The notes under the pieces were generated by a model, which worked only from the letters and a program-made list of their open reading frames with translations, did not search any database and was not told where the DNA came from. A stretch of 64,000 nt of DNA from contig NZ_JANHJR010000004.1 of NCBI RefSeq assembly GCF_024495425.1, forward strand, positions 496,001 through 560,000, given 5' to 3'. The translations under genes were made by a program, and so were the position numbers. Below are positions 32,715 to 40,451 of the stretch, one piece after another. How positions within the stretch are numbered: position 1 is the stretch's first letter; the number at the start of each line of letters is the position of its first letter. The stretch comes from Haloarchaeobius litoreus. GTDB taxonomy: Archaea > Halobacteriota > Halobacteria > Halobacteriales > Natrialbaceae.

Positions 32715-33200
32715 ATGGCACTCAAGAAACCGACCCCCGCCACCGACAAGCAAGGCGAGAATAACACCGCCGCCGACGCGGACCCGCAATCGGCAGACAC
32801 CACCTCGACGGCCAAGGCCGAGGCCGAGCAGGGCAACGGCCCCGCGGCGAGCAGCGCAACCACCTCGGCCACGAGCAACGGCCACTCCGAGACGAGCTCC
32901 GTCAGCGTCGTCGTCAGCGAACACGGCGCATCGGCGGCCTCGGACATCGGTGTGGTCACCGTCGGCAGCGATGGTGCGGCGGCCGCCAGCGGGGTCGGCA
33001 CCGCTGCCGTCGGCCCCGAAGCCGGTGCCGCCGCCTCCAACGCCGCGAACTCCACGACCGTCGAGGTCGAGAGACGCGACCAGACCGGCGGCTGCTCGGG
33101 CTGTCGAAACGCGGCCGAGGAGAACGTGCTGGACGACACCGACGACCAGAACGACGGACCGGACCGACACGACCGGACGGGGGACCGCGACGAGACCTGA
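32715..33200 (+). CDS. 16-residue-repeat protein, paralogue 2
   Basis: A 161-residue protein homologous to the one at 30714 over about 90 residues. It has the shared Thr/Ala/Gln block, the nearly identical GHSETSSVSVVV segment, and three 16-residue units (the second is VVTVGSDGAAAASGVG). The N-terminus differs (MALKKPTPATDKQGE). It has an extra tail with GGCSGCRNAAEE (a CxxC) and a very acidic end (DDTDDQNDGPDRHD). It has no signal peptide. It lies directly after the ribbon-helix-helix-like gene. Function unknown. Confidence 0.65.
   Translation: MALKKPTPATDKQGENNTAADADPQSADTTSTAKAEAEQGNGPAASSATTSATSNGHSETSSVSVVVSEHGASAASDIGVVTVGSDGAAAASGVGTAAVGPEAGAAASNAANSTTVEVERRDQTGGCSGCRNAAEENVLDDTDDQNDGPDRHDRTGDRDET
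32866..32916 (+). repeat. 51-bp near-identical repeat, copy 2
   Basis: This is the partner of 30981-31031, with one mismatch. Identity drops quickly on both sides, although the proteins remain similar. Confidence 0.85.
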
Positions 33201-33280
33201 ACCGGTGTCGGTTCGCAGTCACCCGACCATCGGACAGGTCCGACAGACGTCGGCCGTTAACCAACGACTGCTCCCAACCC

Positions 33281-34237
33281 ATGAGTTTCCATCAGACCCA
33301 ACCACGACCACAGACGAATCGTACGGACGCCGCGGCGGATCAGTGCCCGGAGTGCAACGGGTCCCTCGTGAGCGACCCACAGAGGGGGGAGCGGAGCTGT
33401 TCGGAGTGTGGGCTGGTCGTCGCCGAGGACAAGATCGACGAGGGCCCGGAGTGGCGTACCACGGACGCCACGGACGGGTCCCAGCCCTCGCGCGTCGGTC
33501 CACCGGTCACCAAGACACAGCACGACGACGGCCTCTCGACGACCATCGACTGGCGGAACCGGGACGCCAAGGGGAACGCGCTCGACTCCCAGCAGCGCGA
33601 GCGGATGCGTCGCCTCCGCAAGTGGAACAGCCGCTTCAAGACCCGTGACTCGAAGGAGCGCGGCCTCAAGCACGCCCTCGGCGAGATCGACCGGATGGCC
33701 AGCTCGCTCGGTCTGCCCGAAGACGTCCGCGAGACGGCGTCCATCATCTATCGGCGGGCGCTGAGAGCCGACCTGCTCCCCGGCCGCTCCATCGAGGGCG
33801 TCGCGACGGCCGCACTCTACGCGGCCGCACGCCAGTCCGCACTTCCCCGGAGCCTCAAGGAGACGGCGACCGTGAGCCGGGTCGACCGCCGCGAGGTGGT
33901 CCAGACGTACCGGTACCTCCTCCGCGAGCTCGAGCTCGGCGTCGAGCCCGCCGACCCCGAGCACTACCTCGTCCGGTTCGTCTCGAAGCTGGGGCTCGAC
34001 AGCTGTGTCGAGCACCGGGCACGCGAGCTCCTCGACGCGGCCCGCGAAGAGAACGTGACCGTCGGCAAGAGCCCGGTGAGTCTCGCGGCGGCGGCCGTCT
34101 ATGCGGCCGCGCTCGTGGTGGACGACGCCGAACGACTGACCCAGGACACCGTCTCCGAAGCCACCGACGTCGGTGAGGCCACCATCCGGTCGCGCTACCG
34201 GGACCTCCTGAAGGCGGACGAGACCTGTCCGCTCTGA
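33281..34237 (+). CDS. tfb: Transcription initiation factor TFB
   Basis: A 318-residue TFIIB homologue that recruits RNA polymerase to TBP-bound promoters. The N-terminal zinc ribbon has Cys22, Cys25, Cys40 and Cys43 (CPEC ... CSEC). The B-finger/linker contains EWR and GPPVTKTQHDDGLSTTIDW. Two cyclin-like repeats follow (about 122-205 and 216-305), with the recognition helix VGEATIRSRYRDL near the end. Haloarchaea have many TFBs; this copy sits among accessory genes and may be a specialised one. A TATA-like GTTAACC lies about 25 bp upstream of the ATG. Confidence 0.95.
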   Translation: MSFHQTQPRPQTNRTDAAADQCPECNGSLVSDPQRGERSCSECGLVVAEDKIDEGPEWRTTDATDGSQPSRVGPPVTKTQHDDGLSTTIDWRNRDAKGNALDSQQRERMRRLRKWNSRFKTRDSKERGLKHALGEIDRMASSLGLPEDVRETASIIYRRALRADLLPGRSIEGVATAALYAAARQSALPRSLKETATVSRVDRREVVQTYRYLLRELELGVEPADPEHYLVRFVSKLGLDSCVEHRARELLDAAREENVTVGKSPVSLAAAAVYAAALVVDDAERLTQDTVSEATDVGEATIRSRYRDLLKADETCPL

Positions 34238-34562
34238 TCCGGATGGCGACGACCATCCACCCTGTGGACTGGCCTCGGGTGGACGTCGCAGACACCACCG
34301 CACCTGATTCATCCCACATTGGTGTTGATGATTTTACAACGGTCTACAACGTTCTACGATGGTACTCTGGGCAGTGCAGAATGGGCAATCGAGCGGTGAA
34401 CGCCACCGACTTTCGAGGTGCAGACTGTCGGCGCACCCGTCGACGTCACCCCCCGGTGAGGACACCTCGCAAGGTACTGTGACCGAAGCGGAGAGACCAG
34501 CAGGGAGGCGGCCCGGTCTCGTGATGGCCCCCGGCCGCCCGCACATCGGCACGCGATTACAA
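34238..34562. other. Gap between TFB and PadR-like gene
   Basis: These 325 bp hold no gene I trust. The first 100 bp include three tandem 10-bp repeats (34333-34362). A frame from an ATG at 34359 joins the PadR-like gene, but its product in this region looks non-coding in composition. Confidence 0.5.
34333..34362 (+). repeat. Three tandem 10-bp repeats
   Basis: The units are TTTACAACGG, TCTACAACGT and TCTACGATGG, immediately adjacent and about one helical turn each. This phasing suits cooperative protein binding on one DNA face. They lie about 200 bp before the PadR-like start. Confidence 0.6.
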
Positions 34563-35036
34563 ATGTCAGACAACGATTCAGAACGGACGACTGAAGGGCA
34601 CGAACAGACAGACACCGACGAAGCACACGAACGGCACCTGAGGACGATGGGTCGGTCGAACCCCGACCGGGGCGACCACACCGTCAGCGTGGAGGGCTGC
34701 CGGCGACGCCCGCACGGCGACACCACGTGGGTCGAGCTGACCGGGTTCCAGCGCGACCTGCTGACCTGCATCCGGCGGCTCGACGACGGGACGACCATCC
34801 CGACCGGGACGACCATCAAGGAGGCGATGGAGTCGCTGTACGGCGAGACGATCAACCACGGTCGCCTCTACCAGAACCTCAACCATCTGGCGGAGTGCGA
34901 CTGCATCGACAAGGTGGTCGTCGACGGCAGGACGAACGCGTACTACCTGACCGACGGAGCCATCGAGATGCTGGACGAGACGGCGAAACACCTCGTCTCG
35001 ACGTGCGGCCTCCAGCAGTCCATCACCGAGTCCTGA
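34563..35036 (+). CDS. PadR-like winged-helix regulator
   Basis: A 157-residue protein with an acidic, disordered N-terminus (to about 55) and a winged-helix domain (VELTGFQRDLLTCIRRL, then YGETINHGRLYQNLNHLAEC and the wing DKVVVDGRTNAYYLTDGA). This pattern matches the PadR family of haloarchaea. The ATG at 34563 begins a typical acidic halophilic sequence. It could control its own promoter or the neighbouring TFB; nothing in the sequence decides this. Confidence 0.85.
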   Translation: MSDNDSERTTEGHEQTDTDEAHERHLRTMGRSNPDRGDHTVSVEGCRRRPHGDTTWVELTGFQRDLLTCIRRLDDGTTIPTGTTIKEAMESLYGETINHGRLYQNLNHLAECDCIDKVVVDGRTNAYYLTDGAIEMLDETAKHLVSTCGLQQSITES

Positions 35037-35205
35037 CGGATGAAGAGCTGACGGGGCTACCGAAACGACGCCCGTCGCTGGGCTGACCTGCTCGGATCGT
35101 CGGCCGGCCCTCAGCCCGACGACGTAGGACGGCGGCCACCAGCGGACCCCTCATTCTCCTACCAATAGTCGAACACTGTAGTTCGATTCCGTCCTCGGTT
35201 CGGGT

Positions 35206-35370
35206 ATGAAGCGTCCGGACCTCGTACTCTTCCTCATCCCCGTCACGTACGGCCTCGTCGGGATCGGCCTGCTGTTGCTCGACGTGAACGTCTACAATGC
35301 GTCGTTGTACGCCTCGTCACTCGTCTGCGCCATCATCGCGCAGGCGCTGTTCGTCGACCCGCCGGTCTGA
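35206..35370 (+). CDS. 54-residue two-helix membrane protein
   Basis: The frame encodes MKRPDLVLFLIPVTYGLVGI followed by a second hydrophobic segment (LYASSLVCAIIAQALFV) and ends DPPV. Two membrane helices separated by a short DVNVYN turn are predicted. It is typical of the small conserved haloarchaeal membrane proteins with no known function. No neighbour is obviously linked. Confidence 0.6.
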   Translation: MKRPDLVLFLIPVTYGLVGIGLLLLDVNVYNASLYASSLVCAIIAQALFVDPPV

Positions 35371-35498
35371 GGTCGACAGCCGACGGGCCGACTGGCGAGC
35401 GTGTGTCGTGGTGTTCGCGACCCGCTCGAACCATGATACCGAGCTATCGGGACTCGTCCCTACTTCTCCCCCTGGAATCGTCTCACGAGTGGGTCGCA

Positions 35499-35678
35499 AT
35501 GAGTATCGCCCAGCTACTCCGACCGGACTCGATCGCAAGTACAGCGCTCCAGACGTCGACATCAGGTGGTTCCGGGGGAGCCCCCTCGTGGGACTTCCTC
35601 CTGCTCGCCGTGATCGTCGGCCTCGTCATCATCAGCCTCGCGTGGCTGCTCTCCGGCGGGTCGTCCTCGTCCGACTGA
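35499..35678 (+). CDS. 59-residue single-helix membrane protein (TALQTS type)
   Basis: The polar N-terminus contains ASTALQTSTSGGSGG, followed by one membrane helix (FLLLAVIVGLVIISLAWLL) and a Gly/Ser/Asp tail. It shares the TALQTS motif and overall plan with the protein at 26270-26428. The ATG at 35499 is chosen because the upstream in-frame region is atypical. Function unknown. Confidence 0.6.
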   Translation: MSIAQLLRPDSIASTALQTSTSGGSGGAPSWDFLLLAVIVGLVIISLAWLLSGGSSSSD

Positions 35679-36061
35679 GGCCGATCTGGCGGGAACGGCC
35701 AGCCGAACGACCACTGGCCCCCTCGGCCCTCTTTCGCTTTCAAAACGTCCGCCACCCGCCGGCTTCGCCGCCGAGAAGCTACCGGGATTCGTCGCGACTG
35801 CCGACCGTTCTGTCCTCCATGACAGCATCGCCCCGCTGGAGTCAGGCTCCGTGTCGACGACAGGGACCACGTCATCGACATCGTCCGGAGGCTGAGTGAC
35901 CATCTCCAGTGCCGTCTCATCGGCCCGAGAGGTAGAACGCGTGCCCGCTCGTTGTTGGTTCGAGGGGGGTGCCCGGCTGGAGGGTCCGGTGAGTGCGCCA
36001 GATGGTCCAGGAATCTGACCGATATCGACCGCTCTTGCCGGTCGACGGACTCGTACGACTG
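35679..36061. other. Gene-free gap upstream of phosphatase
   Basis: No convincing gene is seen in these 383 bp. Some open frames on the minus strand exist but lack a start context and family resemblance. No clear TATA box for the gene at 36062 was found. Confidence 0.45.
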
Positions 36062-37741
36062 ATGCCACGTTCGACGAGCCCCTCCGACGGTCGCACCGCC
36101 AGCGGGAAGCCGGCAGGGATGCCCCACATCGACATCCGAGCACGGGACCACTGCCTCGGCGACCTCCCTGACGGTACGTGCGAGGTCACCACGGACGGCG
36201 ACACCGACCGCGTGTTCCCGCTCTCGGTCGCCAGTGGTGGCCCGACACCAGACGGGGTGATTCTCTGGACCCGAGTCGCACCGTCGGCGTACCGGGCTGG
36301 CACGCCGCTCTCCCTCACCGTCGCCGAGGACCCCGAGCTGGAGCGCGTCGTCTCACACGGCCGCATCCCCAGCACGGACTTCGACGGCCGTCACGACCAC
36401 ACCGTGCGGATCGACCTCGACGGCGAACTCGAACCGGACCGGCACTACCACTACCGTTTCGTCTACGACGGCGTCGCCTCCAGGACCGGCCGCTGTCGAA
36501 CGCTCCCGGAACCGGACGACTCACCGGACAGCCTCCGGCTCGCCATGGTGAGCTGTCAACACTACCAGAACGGATACTTCGGCGCGTTCGACCACCTGGC
36601 GGCGGAGGACCTCGACTTCGTCCTCCACCTCGGCGACTACATCTACGACTCGGCGGACGACCGCTACCGCTCGCCCGTCGCCGACGAGTATCCCGGGCGG
36701 GACGTCTCCCTTCCGAGCGCGAAGGACATCGCTGCCTCGCTGGAGGACTTCCGGGAGCTCTACCGGACCTACCGGCGTGACCGGTCCCTCCAGGCCGCCC
36801 ACGAGCGTCACACGTTCATCCGGACCTGGGACGACCACGCCATCACGAACAACCGCTACTGGGACTACGAGGCCGACGCCCAGGCGGCTCCGGACCACCC
36901 GCGCGGCGACGACCCCGCGTTCATGCGGCAGCTGACCGCCGACGGCATCCAGGCCTGGTGGGAGTACACACCCTCGCGGGTCGACTACGACCCGGAGGCG
37001 GACCATCTGCACGACGCGTTCCAGCTCTGGCGGTCCGTCGAGTTCGGCGAGCTGGCGACCCTCGTCCTGACCGACGAACGGCTCTACCGGACCCACCACC
37101 CCGGACACCTGAGGAGTCGGCTGGCCGCCAGCGAGCCGGACCGGACGATGCTCGGCGAGAGCCAGCGTGAGTGGTTCCTCGACACGGTCGGCGACGACGA
37201 CGCGAGGTGGACGGTCTGGGCGAACGAGGTGCTCTCGATGCCGTTCCGCGTCGGTGTGGGCCGGCTCTCCATCGCCGCGAAACCGGACACGTGGGCCGGC
37301 TACGCACACGAGCGCGACCGGGTGTTCGCTGCGCTCGGCGAGGTCGAGAACGCCGTGACACTCACGGGTGATATGCACACCTCCCTCGCCGGGTACCAGC
37401 GGCTCCCTGACGGGTCACGCGCCGGCGTCGAGTTGATGACGCCGTCGGTGACGAGCGTCAACCTCGCCGAGGGGCTGGGCATCGAGGGGGGGCTGCTCGG
37501 TCGGGTGACGCGACCCCTGCTGTCCGGGCTCGTGAAGCTGATGAACCCGCAGTTCGAGTTCTTCGACAGCCACCACTGGGGTTACGCGGTCGTCGAGTTC
37601 ACGGCTGATGCCTGCACGTACACCGCGTACAGCGTCGACAAGGAGGTTTCCGGACAGGAGGCCGACAGCGAACCCCTCGCCAGCTATCGGGTCCCGGCCG
37701 GGCGGACCGAACTACACCGGCGGCCGGCCGGGGCAGGGTAG
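36062..37741 (+). CDS. PhoD-family alkaline phosphatase/phosphodiesterase
   Basis: A 559-residue PhoD-type metallophosphatase. The N-terminal fibronectin-like PhoD domain has FPLSVASGGPTPDGVILWTR (about 52-71). The catalytic domain contains LHLGDYIYD (about 190), RTWDDHAITNN (about 257) and LTGDMHTSLAG (about 436), which place the Fe/Ca-binding residues. PhoD enzymes release phosphate from phosphodiesters and monoesters, normally outside the cell after Tat export. Here no twin-arginine signal is visible. The start is uncertain: ATG at 36062 or 36119. It ends 26 bp from the tail of a second PhoD-family gene on the other strand. Confidence 0.88.
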   Translation: MPRSTSPSDGRTASGKPAGMPHIDIRARDHCLGDLPDGTCEVTTDGDTDRVFPLSVASGGPTPDGVILWTRVAPSAYRAGTPLSLTVAEDPELERVVSHGRIPSTDFDGRHDHTVRIDLDGELEPDRHYHYRFVYDGVASRTGRCRTLPEPDDSPDSLRLAMVSCQHYQNGYFGAFDHLAAEDLDFVLHLGDYIYDSADDRYRSPVADEYPGRDVSLPSAKDIAASLEDFRELYRTYRRDRSLQAAHERHTFIRTWDDHAITNNRYWDYEADAQAAPDHPRGDDPAFMRQLTADGIQAWWEYTPSRVDYDPEADHLHDAFQLWRSVEFGELATLVLTDERLYRTHHPGHLRSRLAASEPDRTMLGESQREWFLDTVGDDDARWTVWANEVLSMPFRVGVGRLSIAAKPDTWAGYAHERDRVFAALGEVENAVTLTGDMHTSLAGYQRLPDGSRAGVELMTPSVTSVNLAEGLGIEGGLLGRVTRPLLSGLVKLMNPQFEFFDSHHWGYAVVEFTADACTYTAYSVDKEVSGQEADSEPLASYRVPAGRTELHRRPAGAG

Positions 37742-37767
37742 GCGTCGGTATCGAGCCACCCGAACTC

Positions 37768-39258
37768 TCAGCGCCAGAGCCGCGAGAAATCGTCGAACGA
37801 CCGACGGAGCGTCCCCATGAGAGAGGGCCCCGAGAGCGTCCGGGTGTCCTCGACCGTGGGCCAGCCGTCGCCGTCCGCGTCGATGGTCACCCGGCACCGC
37901 CGGTCCCCGACCTTGTCGAAGATCGAGATGGACAGCGAGCCGTCCTCGACACGCACCTCCCCGAAGTTGTAGAACTCGCCGTACTCGTACTTCCCGCCCT
38001 CCTCGTAGTGGATGTTCGGGCCGAAGGTCGTGTCGGGCACCCCGGGGTCGCGTGGCGCGGCCCCCATCGGACTCGCCAGTGCCTCGTACAGCTCCGGGCG
38101 GCCGTCGCCGTCGATGTCGAACGACGCCACCCGGGCGAAGTGCCGGTCGCCGGTGAGCCAGACGACCGTACTGTCCACCTCCTGACAGATGTGCGAGAGC
38201 AGTTCGTCCAGTTCGTGTTCGAACCCGGTGTCCGCGTCGCCGTCGGCCCACGAGTCTCTGGCCCCGGCCGCGCTCGACGGACTGGACAGCGAGACACTGC
38301 TCGCCACCAGCGTGAACGTGGCGTCGGTCTCCGCCAGGCCCTCCTTCAGCCACTCGCGCTGTTCGTCGCCCAGCATCGTCTTCTCCGGGCCGTCCGTCTC
38401 GGTGTTGTCGTCCCGGTACTGCCGCGAGTCGAGCACGAACAGTGCCAGCTCCGACCCCCACTGGAACGAGCGGTAGAGTCTCCCCTCGTCTTCGCCCGTG
38501 ACGGACGGGTGCTGGTCGACCGGCCAGTACTCGAGGAACGCCTGTCGAGCCGCCGGGAGCCGCGGCTCCTCGGTCCCCGCCCAGTCGTTGCCGACCTCGT
38601 GGTCGTCCCAGATGGCGACGGTCGCCGTCGACGCCAGCAGCTCGCGGAGGTTCGGTGCCTCCGCCCGGACCTCCCGGTACTTCGCCCGGTAGTCGTCGAC
38701 GGTCTCCGGCTCGCCGTCGGGCAGCGCGGGCGTCCCGTGGTCGGCGTAGATGGTGTCGCCGAGGTAGAGGAAGCAGTCCGGGTCGCGGTCCGCCATCTGC
38801 GCCGGGACCTGATACGGCGGTGCCCGGCCCTGTCCCCACGTATCCCCGGTCCAGACGAGCGACACGGGGCCCGACTCGTCGGGTGCGGGCGCAGTCCTGA
38901 ACCGTCCCGTCGTCGGCTCCCCGAGGGGCTCCGAGATAGCGCCCGCGCCGAACCCGGCAGCCGCCCAGAGCTGGTATTCGTACCCGGTGTCGGGCTGGAG
39001 GTCGGCCAGCCTGAACCGGACCGTGCAGTCGTCCGCCTCGACGCTCGGCAGGGGGGTGACACGTTCGCGGTCCCCCGTCGAGTCGGCCCTCCAGTACGTC
39101 AGGTGGACGAGGGCCGGACCGTCGGTCCTGGTCCAGACCACCGCGGTCTTCGCCGTCACGTCGCCGACGACCGTGCCGTGGTCGAGCGGGACCGGTTCGA
39201 GGTCCTCCGAGAACTCCCCCGGGGGACAGCCGTCTTCGAGGTACGCGTCCGGTTGCAT
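37768..39258 (-). CDS. PhoD-family phosphatase, second copy
   Basis: A 496-residue PhoD-type protein. An N-terminal sandwich domain (VVWTRTDGPALVHLTYWRAD) precedes a metallophosphatase domain with FLYLGDTIYADHG, VAIWDDHEVGNDWAG, GDEQREWLKEGL and WLTGDRHFA. A C-terminal domain adds an EF-hand-like DIDGDGRPELYE and DADGDGWPTVE, suggesting Ca binding. There is no signal peptide. It is only distantly similar to its convergent neighbour, so this is unlikely to be a recent tandem duplication. Confidence 0.88.
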   Translation of the reverse strand: MQPDAYLEDGCPPGEFSEDLEPVPLDHGTVVGDVTAKTAVVWTRTDGPALVHLTYWRADSTGDRERVTPLPSVEADDCTVRFRLADLQPDTGYEYQLWAAAGFGAGAISEPLGEPTTGRFRTAPAPDESGPVSLVWTGDTWGQGRAPPYQVPAQMADRDPDCFLYLGDTIYADHGTPALPDGEPETVDDYRAKYREVRAEAPNLRELLASTATVAIWDDHEVGNDWAGTEEPRLPAARQAFLEYWPVDQHPSVTGEDEGRLYRSFQWGSELALFVLDSRQYRDDNTETDGPEKTMLGDEQREWLKEGLAETDATFTLVASSVSLSSPSSAAGARDSWADGDADTGFEHELDELLSHICQEVDSTVVWLTGDRHFARVASFDIDGDGRPELYEALASPMGAAPRDPGVPDTTFGPNIHYEEGGKYEYGEFYNFGEVRVEDGSLSISIFDKVGDRRCRVTIDADGDGWPTVEDTRTLSGPSLMGTLRRSFDDFSRLWR

Positions 39259-39387
39259 CGTACGGTCGCTCGTTCGTCACCGACCGGAAAGAGGGGTCGA
39301 GGCCGTCCGGTTCACTGACCAATCCCCGCCGACCCGGTCGCCCGGAACCCGGACCGTTTATCTCCCCGCTCCGTGCAGAGCGTCAGT

Positions 39388-39981
39388 GTGCAGCAAGCGA
39401 TATTCTTCGATCTGGACGGCACCCTCCTCCATCTCACGCGAGGGTACGGGGAGCTCCTCGCGGAGACGTTCCGGTCGGTCGAGGGCGAGTGCCGCGACGA
39501 GTGGCTGACCAGCTACGACGAGGCGTTCTTCGAGGCGTTCCAGGCGTGCGAGCCGGAGCCGTCTCGCCGGGCGTTCGCAACCGTCAGCGACGAGCCGGAC
39601 GCGCTCGCGATGCAGCTCCTCGAACTCGAGGCCGAGTACAGTCGAGTTCCGGACGGGGCCCATGCGGACCTCGCCGCGCTGGGGGAGCGCTACGAGCTCG
39701 GTGTCCTGACCAACGGGATGTCCGAGTGGCAGCGCGAGAAGCTCCGGGCGAACGGCCTCGACCGGCACTTCGACGTCGTAATCACGTCCTACGAGGCCGG
39801 CGCGCACAAGCCCGAACCGGCTCCGATCGCGGCCGCAGAGCGTGCGTTGGACGCACCGACCTACGGCATGGTCGGCGACTCCGACGCCGACATCGAGGGT
39901 GCGGAGCGACAGGGTTGGGCGGCGTTGCGGTACGACGGACAGCGGTTCCGTGACGCGCCGGCCGCGTTCGGCTGGGAGTGA
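39388..39981 (+). CDS. HAD-superfamily hydrolase
   Basis: A 197-residue haloacid dehalogenase-like phosphatase. The nucleophile motif DLDGT comes in the first ten residues (AIFFDLDGTLL). Motif II is VLTNGMS, motif III includes the Lys in AHKPEP, and motif IV is GMVGDSDADIEGA. The cap is helical (type C1), as in phosphoglycolate-phosphatase-like members. The GTG at 39388 is preferred over the GTG at 39373 because a TTTATC box lies about 30 bp upstream. Substrate unknown. Confidence 0.9.
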   Translation: MQQAIFFDLDGTLLHLTRGYGELLAETFRSVEGECRDEWLTSYDEAFFEAFQACEPEPSRRAFATVSDEPDALAMQLLELEAEYSRVPDGAHADLAALGERYELGVLTNGMSEWQREKLRANGLDRHFDVVITSYEAGAHKPEPAPIAAAERALDAPTYGMVGDSDADIEGAERQGWAALRYDGQRFRDAPAAFGWE

Positions 39982-40056
39982 CCACCGAGGCCGGTCAGCC
40001 GCCGCGCTGGTAGGGGGAGACTGCATTTCCGGCTCCAGCACGTTGCTGGCGACGAC

Positions 40057-40248
40057 ATGGGGACCGGACCGACCGACCGCATCCGAGGCATCGCCTTCCT
40101 GTTGAGCGGCGTCGTCGCCGCCGTGCTCATCGTCTACATCCTGGTCGTACCGGGTTCGTTCGCGTCGCTCCACCCGTTGCCGCTGATGCTTCTCTTGCTC
40201 CTGACGATGGTTGTCGCGTTCAGCCAGGCGCTGGGCCTCCTCCGCTGA
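40057..40248 (+). CDS. Small two-helix membrane protein
   Basis: A 63-residue protein with a short basic start (MGTGPTDRIRG) and two predicted membrane helices (IAFLLSGVVAAVLIVYILVV and PLPLMLLLLLTMVVAFSQAL). No family recognised. Confidence 0.6.
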   Translation: MGTGPTDRIRGIAFLLSGVVAAVLIVYILVVPGSFASLHPLPLMLLLLLTMVVAFSQALGLLR

Positions 40249-40417
40249 ATTCGACCGTGCGACCTCGTCACGGGTACACCATACCGGGTCACCGCGAGGC
40301 CGACCTGCGATGGCAGGCCCGGTAACCCCGGGTTAGCCGGGTTCGGCACCTGCTGTTCGATGTTAGGATTTCAGTTACAAACCAACAACCATGTGTTAGA
40401 CTACCGATAGCTACCCG

Positions 40418-40424
40418 GTTACAA
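40418..40424 (+). promoter_or_regulatory. TATA-like box for the giant surface gene
   Basis: GTTACAA lies 28-34 bp before the ATG at 40452. An identical GTTACAA occurs at 40374-40380. The 203-bp gap before the gene is relatively AT-rich. Confidence 0.45.
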
Positions 40425-40451
40425 TGGCGTCTCGGGGGGCACTCGGGACGC

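Noticed and set aside
34243-34482. A 79-residue frame just after TFB
   Set aside because: Its residue mix is atypical, with a basic tail, and it overlaps the 10-bp repeat array. There is no ribosome-binding site or homology.
34359-34562. Upstream in-frame extension of the PadR-like protein from an ATG at 34359
   Set aside because: TATA spacing would fit, but the added 68 residues look non-coding, whereas MSDNDSER at 34563 is a typical acidic halophilic start.
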